A DNA stretch of 64,000 nucleotides, taken from assembly GCA_951813855.1 (NCBI GenBank), contig OX638380.1:3736876-3800875 (forward strand), written 5' to 3'. This stretch comes from an uncultured Verrucomicrobiae bacterium. Its GTDB lineage: Bacteria > Verrucomicrobiota > Verrucomicrobiia > Limisphaerales > AAA164-E04. A program made the position numbers and the translations under genes. Position 1 is the stretch's first letter, and the number at the start of each line of letters is the position of its first letter. The notes under the pieces were generated by a model, which did no database searches, was not told the origin of the DNA, and saw nothing but the letters and a program-made list of their open reading frames with translations. Of the stretch, positions 50,679-59,533 are shown piece after piece.

Positions 50679-53077
50679 GGTAACAGGCAGTATTGGATGA
50701 CTTCGGCAACCGTTTTGACAAATCGAACTTCAATTTGGTTCTTGATTTCGTCGGCGATCTCGTTCCAGTCGTTCCGATTGCGGTCCGGAATGATAACGGT
50801 CTTGATCCCGGAGCGGAAAGCGGCCAGAATTTTTTCGCGAATCCCGCCCACCGGCAACACGCGGCCTCGCAAGCTGACCTCGCCGGTCATGGCCAAGTCG
50901 GAACGAATCCGTCGGCGGGAAAAGAGGGACGCCAGAGCCACGGCGATGGTGATTCCCGTACTGGGACCGTCTTTGGGCTGCGCGCCGGTCGGTACGTGGA
51001 TGTGAATATTCAACTTGTCGGCGTCTTCGATTTTCAGTCCGAGCGCGTCTTTCTGGCTCAGCAGGTAGGTATAAGCGGCCTGGGCGCTTTCTTTCATCAC
51101 TTCTCCGAGCAGTCCGGTGAGAATCAAGCGGCCCGTGCCGGCGACTTGCGTCGCTTCGATGTAGAGCACTTCTCCGCCGACAGGAGTCCAAGCTAAGCCG
51201 ATGGCGATCCCGCAATCCTCGATCGTTTCGGCGGCTTCCTGGGGAAATCGTTCGGCGCCGAGTTTTTGCGTCAGCCATTCTTTCGTGATTTTAATGGGTT
51301 GCCGTTCGTTTTCCGTGCCGATGCTCTTGGCCACCTTGCGCAAGACCGCGGCGATTTCCCGTCCTAGCTGCCGCACCCCGGCTTCGCGAGTATAGCTGTT
51401 GATGAGTCGTTTGATCGTGGTCCGATTCAGTTTGATCTGAGATCGGTCCATATGATGTTCCTGCAGCAATTTGGGAATGAGATGCCCTTCGGCGATCAAG
51501 AGCTTTTCGGCCGGAGTGTAGCTGGGCAGATTGATGACTTCCAGTCGATCCCGGAGAGCCGGACGAATCGGTTCCAACCAGTTCGCGGTTGCAATGAAGA
51601 GCACGCGGGAAAGGTCGAACGGCACGTCGAGATAATGATCGGTAAATCTCGAATTCTGATGATGATCCAAAACTTCCAGCAGTACGGCAGCGGGGTCGCC
51701 TCGAGTCGGATCCGAACTCATTTTGTCGAATTCGTCCAAAAGGATGACGGGATTGTTGCTTTGCAATTGTTGCAGCGCCTGGATGATGCGGCCCGGCATC
51801 GAGCCCACGTAAGTTCGCCGATGGCCTCGTATTTCGGCTTCGTCCCTGACTCCGCCTAAGGAGATGTGAGCGAATTTTCTCCCCAAAGCCTCGGCCATGC
51901 TCTGCCCCAAAGAAGTCTTGCCTACTCCCGGCGGGCCGACCAAACACAGGATCGGTCCCTTGAGTTCGAGTTCTTTGAGTTTCATGACGGCCAAAAATTC
52001 CAAGAGCCGTTCTTTGACCTTCTCCAGTCCGTAATGGTGGTTGTCGAGAATCTTCTCGGCCGTTTTCAGGTCCAATTCGTCTTTGGAGGATTGATTCCAG
52101 GGTAAGTCGACGAGGCATTCGATATAACTGCGCGAAACCGCATATTCGGCGGCGGTGGAGGGAATGTGTTGCAACCGGTTGATTTCTTTTTGGCAGGCGG
52201 CTTGCGCTTCGGGAGGAAGCTTTTGTTCGCGAATGCGCTTGCGCAATTCGCCGACCTCCATTTCGTCCGGAGACAAAAAGCCCAAATCCTTCATCAATTT
52301 ATCGATTTCGGTCTTTCTCGTATTGAGAATGTGGAACTCTTGTTTTTTTTGAATATTTTGCATAGTGTTTCGTTGAAGCGACGAAGTTACCTTTTTAATC
52401 GCCAATTCTTTTTCCAGCAGGGGGACTAATAATCTTAACCGGCGTTCGACAGATAAAGTTTCCAGGAGATTTTGCTTGTCGTCCACCGAGGTATCGTCGA
52501 GATGACCTGCCATGAGATTTGTCAATAACGAAGGATCTTTTTTCTCGAGTATGCTCATCATATTTTTATCGGGTTTCGGGTCTTGCTGAATGAACTGCCG
52601 GAAAATCTCTTTGGCTTGACGAACCATGCCGTCTAAATCCCTGGCATCTTCCATTTCGTCTTTCAGTAACGATATATTGGCTTTCAAGTAGGGTTCGGCT
52701 TGCGTGAAATGCTCGATTTTAAATCGATTCAGCCCTTCGATTAAAAGCCGAACTTCCTCAGCTTTTCTGTCCAATAGTTTAATGATTTTAACCAGGCAAC
52801 CGTGTTCCCAAAGATCATCCGGAACGGGGCATGCCGCATCCTTGTTCTTTTGCAGGATGATTCCGAAGATGTTGTTGCCGTTCATCACGTCGTCTAATAA
52901 AATCATGTCCCGAGGGGTTTCGATTTTAAACGGCGAAGTCATGCCCGGAAAAATGACGAGATCCGAAATGCCGATGACGGGAACGACGTTATCGGCGTTT
53001 ACCGGTTCCGAATGCGGGCCGTCCGAGTCCTGGAAAATCCCCAAAAGGTCGGTAACTGTGTTAGGGTCCGTAGCCAT
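50675..53077 (-). CDS. lon: ATP-dependent Lon protease
   Basis: The 800-residue AAA+ protease degrades misfolded and regulatory proteins. The N-terminal substrate domain starts [24 protein letters not shown]. The Walker A is [15 protein letters not shown] and the sensor region [25 protein letters not shown] reads [20 protein letters not shown] here. The proteolytic Ser lies in [15 protein letters not shown] (GPSTG rather than the commoner GPSAG) and the Lys in [21 protein letters not shown]. The ATG at 53077 is used; the frame is open further upstream without family similarity. Confidence 0.96.
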   Translation of the reverse strand: [800 protein letters not shown]

Positions 53078-54364
53078 TCGCAGGCGGAGTATTTCACAAG
53101 GCGCTTTGTGTTTGCAAACGGATAGTGAAAAAAACCGACGTGAAAGAGCCGGCCGGTCCGTTGTTTGGGGAAGATTCGCCCTGGGCCGGCCTTGATTCGA
53201 AAGGCAGGAAACTCCTTGGCGATGCGGGGCGAGCGTCATTGGTTAGCGGCTTAAAACTAGTCGTTGCTCAGCAACGTTGAATTCCAGCCGTAATGGGAGG
53301 GGACAGGGCCGATTTCGACCGGGCGATACGTTCCGTTTCTTCAGCCCGCGAGCGACCTCGGCGGCAGTAAACTCCTTTTCATTATCGGTCGGGGGCGCCT
53401 GCGGTGGAACCGTTTTACAAAGGGCCGGTGATCGACCGTACCTCCCGGCGTGCGCCAGGTTTATCGGGATATCGCCGGGCGGAGCCTGAAACCTTGATCA
53501 TTCGTACGCTACTCTGGCGGCAATCGGCGTGCCGTAAGGCGTCAACTTGGCGGGCTTTGCGTGCCTCGGTCCGGCCGTCACCGGCAGCGAGCTCGTTGGG
53601 CTGGGGCGCTGGACCGTTTGCCGCCGCAGAGCTTTTGCCGCGAGAACTGGGAGCAGCCGAATCAGACGGCGCCGGCCTGAGATTCGGTTCCTGAGGACGA
53701 GGGTTTCGAAAGCCGGCGATGCCGCCGGATTGTCCGTCAAGAGCTCCATCCGGTCTTCTGTTACTTGACGTAACCCTGTTTTCCCTGAGGCAACCGTCCG
53801 GTTAATCGCCTGTTCCGTTCGCTGTTCCGATTCTCTTAGCGGCTTTCGGCTCGACTAACCGCCCAGGTCTCGTGGAGCGTAAAAAATCAGTCGACTAACC
53901 CGATAAGTAGTCAACGGCGTAATTCTCGAGGGTGCGGAAAGTTATACTGGCAACAGATTTAATTAGCGTAGCTTGACTTTGTTGATTTGACGGCGACGTT
54001 CCGTTCTCGGGGCGGAAGATGGTTCGGCTATTTCCTCGGATTATGTTCGGCACCTGATTGCAGTGAACCGCGAGTTGCTTACGTTGTCGGCCCGGGGTGA
54101 CGAAAAACTGTTTCTGTGGCCGTCGAACGTTCGAGCTCGTTCGGGAATCCGGCCTTTCAACTCGACGCGATGTTGTTGAGCGGTACCGGAGGCCAGCGTT
54201 TTGGGCCGGAGATAAAACCTGGAAAATCAATCTTCTTCGTTTCGAGCGCTGCAGTTTCGTTCGGGAGTTTCGCGAACTTGCGCCCGATTTCGGGCAGGGT
54301 TGCGGTGGTCGTCGCTGGTCGCGTTCCAGCCGAGGAATCACGTCCGGTGCGGTATCTTGGGCAC
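53078..54364. other. 1.29-kb stretch without a recognisable gene
   Basis: Between the lon start and the hsp20 end. Composition is host-like. Short open frames on both strands are Arg/Pro/Ser-rich with no motif. A CGTTGC-TCA-GCAACG hairpin lies at 53262-53276. TCGACTAACC occurs twice (near 53852 and 53891) and TTAGCGGCTT twice (near 53243 and 53836). A stretch near 53310 (GATTTCGACCGGG) recalls the tmRNA 5' domain, but no matching 3' domain or tag was found. A possible lon promoter lies at 53088-53117. I see nothing else that I can name. Confidence 0.5.
53088..53117 (-). promoter_or_regulatory. Possible lon promoter with almost no leader
   Basis: Reverse-strand TTGCAA (53112-53117), an 18-base spacer and AATACT (53088-53093). 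The predicted start would fall about 4 bases before the lon ATG at 53077, which has no Shine-Dalgarno sequence, so lon might be leaderless. Hexamers are only moderate matches. Confidence 0.35.
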
Positions 54365-54769
54365 TCAGGATTGGAGCGGGAGATCGTCGGCGGCTTGGGA
54401 TACGGGCGGAATCTCGATGCGCAAGATGCCGTTGATGAAATTGGACTTGGCGTGATGCGCGTCGTAGGCCTTGGGCAGGTCGATGGTGAATCGGAAGTTG
54501 CCGGAACTGATCTCCATCAGAATGAATTTCCGCCGGGCATTCTGCTTGCGAATCGAGCGTTTTCCGGAAAACAGCAGTTTCGTACCGTCTACCCGGACGC
54601 TGAGGTCTTCCAAGCGCAGACCTGCCACCTCGACCTGAATGACCAACTCGCCTTCCTCGAGGAAGACGTCTGTGTTGGGCGTCCAAGTCGACTCCGAAAA
54701 CCGGGTGACGCCCTCGAAGAGGAGCGCGTTTGCCGGCATGGCGTCGGAAGGGACTTCGTCAAAAGCCAT
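54365..54769 (-). CDS. Hsp20/alpha-crystallin small heat shock protein
   Basis: The 134-residue ATP-independent holdase has an alpha-crystallin domain: TPNTDVFLEEGELVIQVEVAGLRLEDLSVRVDGTKLLFSGKRSI, then GNFRFTIDLPKAYDAHHAKSNFINGILRIEIPP. The latter is the usual GxFxRxxxLP...A.y.nGvL.i.iP pattern, with F-R-F-T replacing F-x-R. The N-terminal arm is short. It has its own promoter and lies near lon, another protein quality-control gene. Confidence 0.9.
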   Translation of the reverse strand: MAFDEVPSDAMPANALLFEGVTRFSESTWTPNTDVFLEEGELVIQVEVAGLRLEDLSVRVDGTKLLFSGKRSIRKQNARRKFILMEISSGNFRFTIDLPKAYDAHHAKSNFINGILRIEIPPVSQAADDLPLQS

Positions 54770-54831
54770 CGTATTTACAACAATTCACGGCCGGTTTCGT
54801 TCAATTACTTACAGCAGCTTACCCCGCAAGC

Positions 54832-54860
54832 ATTATTGGGTTTCGAAAGGGACTAGGCAA
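54832..54860 (-). promoter_or_regulatory. Promoter of hsp20
   Basis: Reverse-strand TTGCCT (54855-54860), a 17-base spacer and AATAAT (54832-54837), each one or two bases off consensus. The leader to the ATG at 54769 is about 55 bases. The CTTTCGAAACCC within the spacer resembles part of a heat-shock sigma element, but no CIRCE repeat is present. Confidence 0.5.
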
Positions 54861-54977
54861 GCTAAAATCGAAGGAATGGCGGCCGACCCTCCCAGCAGTC
54901 CCCGATTCGGCTCGCTTCGGTCGCGATTCGCTGATCTCCTGCTTATACAGTACAACAAAAATCGAAAATCTCAACCG

Positions 54978-54986
54978 GTTTTTCTC
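54978..54986 (+). repeat. Left 9-bp target-site duplication of the ISAs1 element
   Basis: GTTTTTCTC at 54978-54986 recurs exactly at 57152-57160 immediately outside the right end of the element, a perfect 9-bp duplication. This length fits the ISAs1 family. Confidence 0.9.
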
Positions 54987-57151
54987 CAGGACTTTTTCAT
55001 GCTAATAATTTTTGATCGACGATCGTTTTTTTTAAGTGTCGAGCGGAGTATTTCGATTCGTCGGAAAAACTGTTTTTCCGAATTATGCTTCGAGTTAGGC
55101 GGCGATTGCCGATTGAGACGAGTTTCAGCCGGACAGGAGACTGAACCGGTGCGAGTATCGGTCGAACGATCAATTCGCCGACCGAATCAGCAGGGAGGAA
55201 GCGTCGGTAATCAGGAAGGTCGGGTCAGTTTTTTTTCGGACGTTTAAACGGGGTGGTTTTCGTGACGGCTCGCAACCCTTGGTTCCGATTCGTCTGAAAA
55301 TCGTCGGTAGCTTCGGCCATATTAGAGTATCCCGACTGGAGAATGATCGCCAAGGCCAGGTTGTTGAAGAGGGCATTGTTCGTCGGCCCATGGCGAGTTC
55401 GCATAAGACAATCATCTTCGCCGAAAATCCCGTCGCGACGGCGGTGATTGCCGTTTTCTACCGTCCAATGTCCCCGATTGAGTGACAACAATCGTTGAGC
55501 GTCGGCAGCTTCCGGAGGCAACGAAGTGACGCCGTAAGCATATTCCACGGTCTCGGGCCCACCGTTTAAATGATGGCGGTGTCGAAGGATCCGAAAGACT
55601 TGGAGGACATGCGGTAATTTGACGGCTCCGGGAAGGGGTTCATAGGTTTGAATGCTCCGTTGATCGATGCGGCCATGTCCTTTCTCCGGGTTTTCGGTGA
55701 ACCGGTCCTGGGCCACTCGATCCCAATCCAGGCTGGTCAAAAATTGAGAGAGTTCGGGGTTGTTCTCTTTGACCGTGAAGAGAAAATGGGCTCCGTTAAC
55801 CAACACGATGGCATCGGCCATGACTCGGTTAGTATGGAGCGCATCGATCGTAATGATGGCTCCCCGGATATCGACATCCTCCAAGAGAGCCGCCATCGCC
55901 GCCTGTTCGCCGCCTTGGTCTCGGCAAATGCGAACGGCGAGGGGCACCGCATCTTGATGGCGCACGAGGATGACGGTCTCGAAATGGTCTTTGCTGTTGC
56001 GATTAGCTCCGTTGATCCGCTTCCCGTCAGCAGCCAAGGCTTCCAAGGGTTGTCGAGTCAATTGGGCCGTTACCCAGCGGTGAGTTACCGTTTGCAACGC
56101 TTCCGGATCCGTCTCGGTCATGACCCGGTGAATCGTCGCGAGAGACGGGGCCACGCAACGGCCCTTGGCGTTGCGCCACGCCCCGAGAGTCTGCAATTGA
56201 TTTGGCGTCATTTTTTGGGCGTAACGCGAAGTCGCCAAGGGGCCGACCTTGCCGGCCAATCGAGCTAAGATGCAGATAGCGAGGACCATTTCCAGCCGAT
56301 GTTTGCGTCCTTGTGCCCGGCGAAAATCAGCCATTTCCGCGAGCAGTTGCACCAATGATTTCAACTGTTTCGGGGATGTTTCTACCCGCTGCACCTGGGG
56401 GCCCCAAGACGGATCGTCCTGACGCTTCCTTAATCGGGAACAGGCTTGGGGCCGCAAGGGATAAACGTACATTTCCTTCTTGATATTGTGCCGGGCGGTA
56501 TAGCGTCCGTTGCTGCGAGCGTAGCCTTGCGATTGCCCTACCGCCCGCCAATTCCCCGCGCGATAGATCGTGCCCGCGAAGTGTCGGGGATCGACGAAAG
56601 TTTCGGCCAATTCCAGCGGATGACCCCAGGTCCGTTGCCAATCGGCACTCAGACGGCGCAGCATTTTGGCCATGACGCAGCTCCCCAGATTGCGCACTTC
56701 GCCCCGCTCGGTAAGCAGGAGGAATCGGGTATTGTTGGCAATCAAATGAAGCCGACGAAACTGCTCTCGTTTTTTCCATCCGAGCCACTTGTCTCGCGGG
56801 CGACACTTGAACACTCCGCTTTGCCAGCCGGCTAACGCCAACCACCGGCCTCGGTACTCGGCAACATAACGCAGCCCGCGTCCGGCAAAGCCTTTGAAAC
56901 CCAAGCGATGGTTCTGATCCATCAGCGAATCCCAGCGTCTTCGCTCACTGCTCTTCACTAATCGAACAGTCACCAGCTTGAGGTTGATTTTGGCGTCCAT
57001 GAGGAACCAATAACGACCGGAGAATGAAAAAGCCAGCTTTATTTTCCCATTTCGAAGGCGCTAAAGTTTCGGCTCTCTGGTGAAGGGAAAAAGCGAATAT
57101 GTCCCGAAATCGGTGACACGGGCCTCTAGCGATTAGCGTGAAAAAACCCTG
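54987..57151. mobile_element. ISAs1-family insertion sequence with DUF4338-transposase fusion, complete
   Basis: 2,165 bp. Inverted repeats of 20 bp (three mismatches): CAGGACTTTTTCATGCTAAT at 54987-55006 and, read inward from the right, CAGGGTTTTTTCACGCTAAT (57151-57132). Flanked by perfect 9-bp repeats GTTTTTCTC. It contains one reverse-strand gene, about 218 bp of non-coding DNA on its left and about 130 bp on its right. The left part holds CGGAAAAA-CTG-TTTTTCCG (55062-55080), a perfect small hairpin. Perfect duplication suggests a recent insertion. It lies 125 bp upstream of the hsp20 promoter, which stays intact. Confidence 0.9.
55225..57000 (-). CDS. DruA-like (DUF4338) domain fused to ISAs1-family transposase
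   Basis: 591 residues in one frame. Residues about 20-185 match DUF4338, the domain of Druantia DruA: RWLALAGWQSGVFKCRPRDKWLGW, RRLHLIANNTRFLLL, RRLSADWQRTWGHPLELAETFVDP and RHFAGTIYRAGNW. Residues about 215-575 are an ISAs1 DDE transposase: AEMADFRRAQGRKHRLEMVLAICILARLAG, D325 in ALAADGKRINGA, D386 in ITIDALHTN, E515 in HWTVENGNHRRRDGIFGEDDC. All three catalytic acids are present. The role of DUF4338 is unknown; in this setting it should serve transposition or target choice rather than phage defence. No other Druantia gene (druB-E) is nearby. Confidence 0.92.
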   Translation of the reverse strand: MDAKINLKLVTVRLVKSSERRRWDSLMDQNHRLGFKGFAGRGLRYVAEYRGRWLALAGWQSGVFKCRPRDKWLGWKKREQFRRLHLIANNTRFLLLTERGEVRNLGSCVMAKMLRRLSADWQRTWGHPLELAETFVDPRHFAGTIYRAGNWRAVGQSQGYARSNGRYTARHNIKKEMYVYPLRPQACSRLRKRQDDPSWGPQVQRVETSPKQLKSLVQLLAEMADFRRAQGRKHRLEMVLAICILARLAGKVGPLATSRYAQKMTPNQLQTLGAWRNAKGRCVAPSLATIHRVMTETDPEALQTVTHRWVTAQLTRQPLEALAADGKRINGANRNSKDHFETVILVRHQDAVPLAVRICRDQGGEQAAMAALLEDVDIRGAIITIDALHTNRVMADAIVLVNGAHFLFTVKENNPELSQFLTSLDWDRVAQDRFTENPEKGHGRIDQRSIQTYEPLPGAVKLPHVLQVFRILRHRHHLNGGPETVEYAYGVTSLPPEAADAQRLLSLNRGHWTVENGNHRRRDGIFGEDDCLMRTRHGPTNNALFNNLALAIILQSGYSNMAEATDDFQTNRNQGLRAVTKTTPFKRPKKN

Positions 57152-57160
57152 GTTTTTCTC
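57132..57160 (+). repeat. Right inverted repeat and target-site duplication of the ISAs1 element
   Basis: Bases 57132-57151 are the right 20-bp inverted repeat and 57152-57160 the second copy of GTTTTTCTC. The ZIP transporter stop lies 35 bases further right, so the element did not interrupt that gene. Confidence 0.9.
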
Positions 57161-57194
57161 TAACCGGCATGGGGCGGGGAGGCGTCCCGAGCGC

Positions 57195-58217
57195 TCAACC
57201 GTGGCTATGGAGGGAAAATCCGACCCATTGGAGCAACAGCACGAGCGTCAGTAACATCGCGCATCCTAAAAACACGTGAATCGCGGCCGATCGCCGTTTG
57301 GGGGCCTGCAGTACCTTGGGGAGCACATCGATTGTCGCCACGTACACGAACGTTCCCGCCGAAAAGAGGAGCGCCAATCCTACGGCCTGAATCGACGAAT
57401 GACTCAAGGTCAGCCAAGTCAAGAGAATGGCCAAAGGCGTGGAGGCGCTGAAGACCAGCAGGTAGGTCCAGGTCTTGAACCGGTTGCCGCCGTGGGCATG
57501 CTGGCTGAAAATAACCAGACTGAAAGCCGCCGGAACCTTGTGCATCAGAAGGCTGACGATCAGCGAACTGGTCAGGGCATAGGGCCCTTTGATTAAACTC
57601 GCTCCGATCGCCATGCCGTCGGCGAACGAATGGATCGTCAATCCGATCAACACCATCAAGGTCAAGTGGCTCCCCGATTCCGATACCGGATGGTGGACAT
57701 GCCCGCCTTTTTGATCGTGATGCTCTTCGTGGATGTCGTGGCCGTAGCCTAGGCTTTCGGCCAAAAACATGACCAAAAAGCCGAGTAAAATCGCCAAGCC
57801 GCTCGCCAAGGCCGGATCCAGGGCAATGCCGTGGTCGTGGTGAAGATGCGGCCCTGCCGGCGATTCCGAGGTCGCTTCCTCTTCTTGGAGGTGTGCGGTT
57901 GTAGCGGCGTTGGTTTCTTCCAGGTAACGTTCGAAACCTTCGGGGATGACGATGATAAAGGCCGCCGTGAGCAGAAATCCGGCCGAAATCCCGGTCATGG
58001 TCTCCAGCATCAGTTGGCGGCTGTCGAGGTGAAACAGGAGGGGTATCGCCCCTCCGGCCAGGGACGTTAAAAACGTGATTAGCAGGGACGCCAGTACGAA
58101 CGAACCGGGTTCTCCGTCGCCGCTCGCACCGAAGCAACCCGTTAAACCCAAGCTGCCGACCAAGAGACCCAAGATACCGAAAAAATATGTTTTTTTGGGC
58201 GGGGAGCTATCTGGCAT
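57195..58217 (-). CDS. ZIP family divalent metal transporter
   Basis: The 340-residue inner-membrane protein has about eight helices and the ZIP core HLTLMVLIGLTIHSFADGMAIGAS and SLIVSLLMHKVPAAFSLVIFS, with metal-site His/Asp/Glu residues. A long His-rich loop (PHLHHDHGIALDP; GYGHDIHEEHHDQKGGHVHHPV) probably collects Zn2+ or similar. Direction is into the cytoplasm by family. I use the ATG at 58217; the frame is open to 58388 but that part is polar and unlike ZIP proteins. It is last in the reverse-strand gene run, 195 bp after the YbdK-type ligase. Confidence 0.9.
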   Translation of the reverse strand: MPDSSPPKKTYFFGILGLLVGSLGLTGCFGASGDGEPGSFVLASLLITFLTSLAGGAIPLLFHLDSRQLMLETMTGISAGFLLTAAFIIVIPEGFERYLEETNAATTAHLQEEEATSESPAGPHLHHDHGIALDPALASGLAILLGFLVMFLAESLGYGHDIHEEHHDQKGGHVHHPVSESGSHLTLMVLIGLTIHSFADGMAIGASLIKGPYALTSSLIVSLLMHKVPAAFSLVIFSQHAHGGNRFKTWTYLLVFSASTPLAILLTWLTLSHSSIQAVGLALLFSAGTFVYVATIDVLPKVLQAPKRRSAAIHVFLGCAMLLTLVLLLQWVGFSLHSHG

Positions 58218-58412
58218 GTATTGATTTCGCCGGTCTATCGGACCGACCCTAACTTCATGGTGCAAATCCATGGTGGAAGTTACAAGACAATTTGACGATG
58301 GCCGGAAAAGCCGGCTGCCGAGGTCGGTTCCCACGCTGGAACCGACCGTTGAATTCCAAGGACGAGCGCGGAGCGTCCGTTGCCCCATGGGGGCGAGGGC
58401 AGGCTGCGAAAG

Positions 58413-59528
58413 CTATAGTTTCGACAATTTTTGCATGCGGCGTATGGCTTGGGCGTAGTCGCCGCACTGGTTGTACTCGGATAGTTGCCGTTGGGCCCAG
58501 TTGTCGGTCCGGACCATCTGCCGGGCCCGTTCGAGCCAGGCGGACGACTCGACCCGTTTGGCGGTGGGTTGTAGTTTGTCGATTAATTCTTCCAACCATT
58601 GCCGGGCGGTCTTCCATTCGTAGGACATGCCGTCGACGATTCGGGCGTTCAATCCGAACCGGGCGGCGTGCCACTTGTTCTGACGAATCATCATGGGATG
58701 GCCGTCGTGTTGGTAGGCGCCGTAATCCATTTCGTCGGACAGATGGGCTACCAAGGTCTGAATCAAGGCGGTGAGCGCCATGGCGTCGTGCAGGTTTCCG
58801 GGAGTATCGCAGATGCGGACTTCCACCGTGCCTAACTGGTTGTGGGGGCGAACATCCCACCAGATCTCGCGGATCGTGTTGATGAACCCGGTGGCGACGA
58901 GCCGGTTGACCAGCCAGACGTATTCGCTCCAGTTGCTCATCAAGGTCGGCAAACCGGCGGTCGGCAGCATTTCGATGATTTTCGAGCGGTGCGACATCAA
59001 TCCGGTTTGCCGCTTTTCCCACCAAGGACTGTTGGCGCTCAGGGCCAGCAGCACCGGGAGATGCTTCAGGAGCCGGTTGCACACGATGATCGCCTTGTCG
59101 CCGGATTCGACTCCGACATGCACGTGCAGCCCGAAGGTGACGAGATGATGACCGAGCTCCTGCAGCAGATCCAACAGCAAACGGTAACGTTCGCCCGGAG
59201 AAGGAACTTGCTCCCGCCAGGAAGAGAAGGGATGCGTCCCGGTCCAGTACAGTCCAACCCCGGAATCCTCGGCAGCTTGCTGGACGATCAGGATTTTTTG
59301 GTGCAGATCTTCGTAGGCCTCGTCGACGTTGCGGCAAACGTCCGAGTTGATCTCCAGATAGCATTGCATCAGTTCCCGTTTGACCTTGCCTTGGTAATCG
59401 GGAGGCAGTTTTTCGAGAATATCGCCGATGGCGCTGCGCAAGGCGCCGGTTTCCGGGTCGACTAAGGCCAATTCGATTTCCACCCCCAACGTCGGCTGGG
59501 GATTGGAAGTGAAATGAAGTTTGCGCAT
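58413..59528 (-). CDS. Glutamate-cysteine ligase-like carboxylate-amine ligase (GCS2/YbdK family)
   Basis: The 371-residue GCS2-family protein shows TLGVEIELALVDPETGAL at the N-terminus, ELMQCYLEINSDVCRNVDEAYEDL, GTHPFSSW, HVHVGVESGDKAIIVCNRLLKHLPVLLALSANSPWW and DVRPHNQLGTVEVRICDTP. It joins a carboxylate to an amine with ATP; E. coli YbdK has weak gamma-glutamylcysteine activity. The true substrate here is unknown. Starts 5 bases after the M20 gene, so it is part of the same operon. Confidence 0.9.
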   Translation of the reverse strand: MRKLHFTSNPQPTLGVEIELALVDPETGALRSAIGDILEKLPPDYQGKVKRELMQCYLEINSDVCRNVDEAYEDLHQKILIVQQAAEDSGVGLYWTGTHPFSSWREQVPSPGERYRLLLDLLQELGHHLVTFGLHVHVGVESGDKAIIVCNRLLKHLPVLLALSANSPWWEKRQTGLMSHRSKIIEMLPTAGLPTLMSNWSEYVWLVNRLVATGFINTIREIWWDVRPHNQLGTVEVRICDTPGNLHDAMALTALIQTLVAHLSDEMDYGAYQHDGHPMMIRQNKWHAARFGLNARIVDGMSYEWKTARQWLEELIDKLQPTAKRVESSAWLERARQMVRTDNWAQRQLSEYNQCGDYAQAIRRMQKLSKL

Positions 59529-59533
59529 GGAAT

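Noticed and set aside
53300..53330. tmRNA-like 5' sequence
   Set aside because: GATTTCGACCGGG resembles the conserved 5' domain, but no tRNA-Ala-like 3' half, T arm or tag frame was found within 400 bases.
55014..55033. GATCGACGATC followed by eight T as a terminator
   Set aside because: The stem would have a one-base loop and cannot fold as a hairpin of useful stability.
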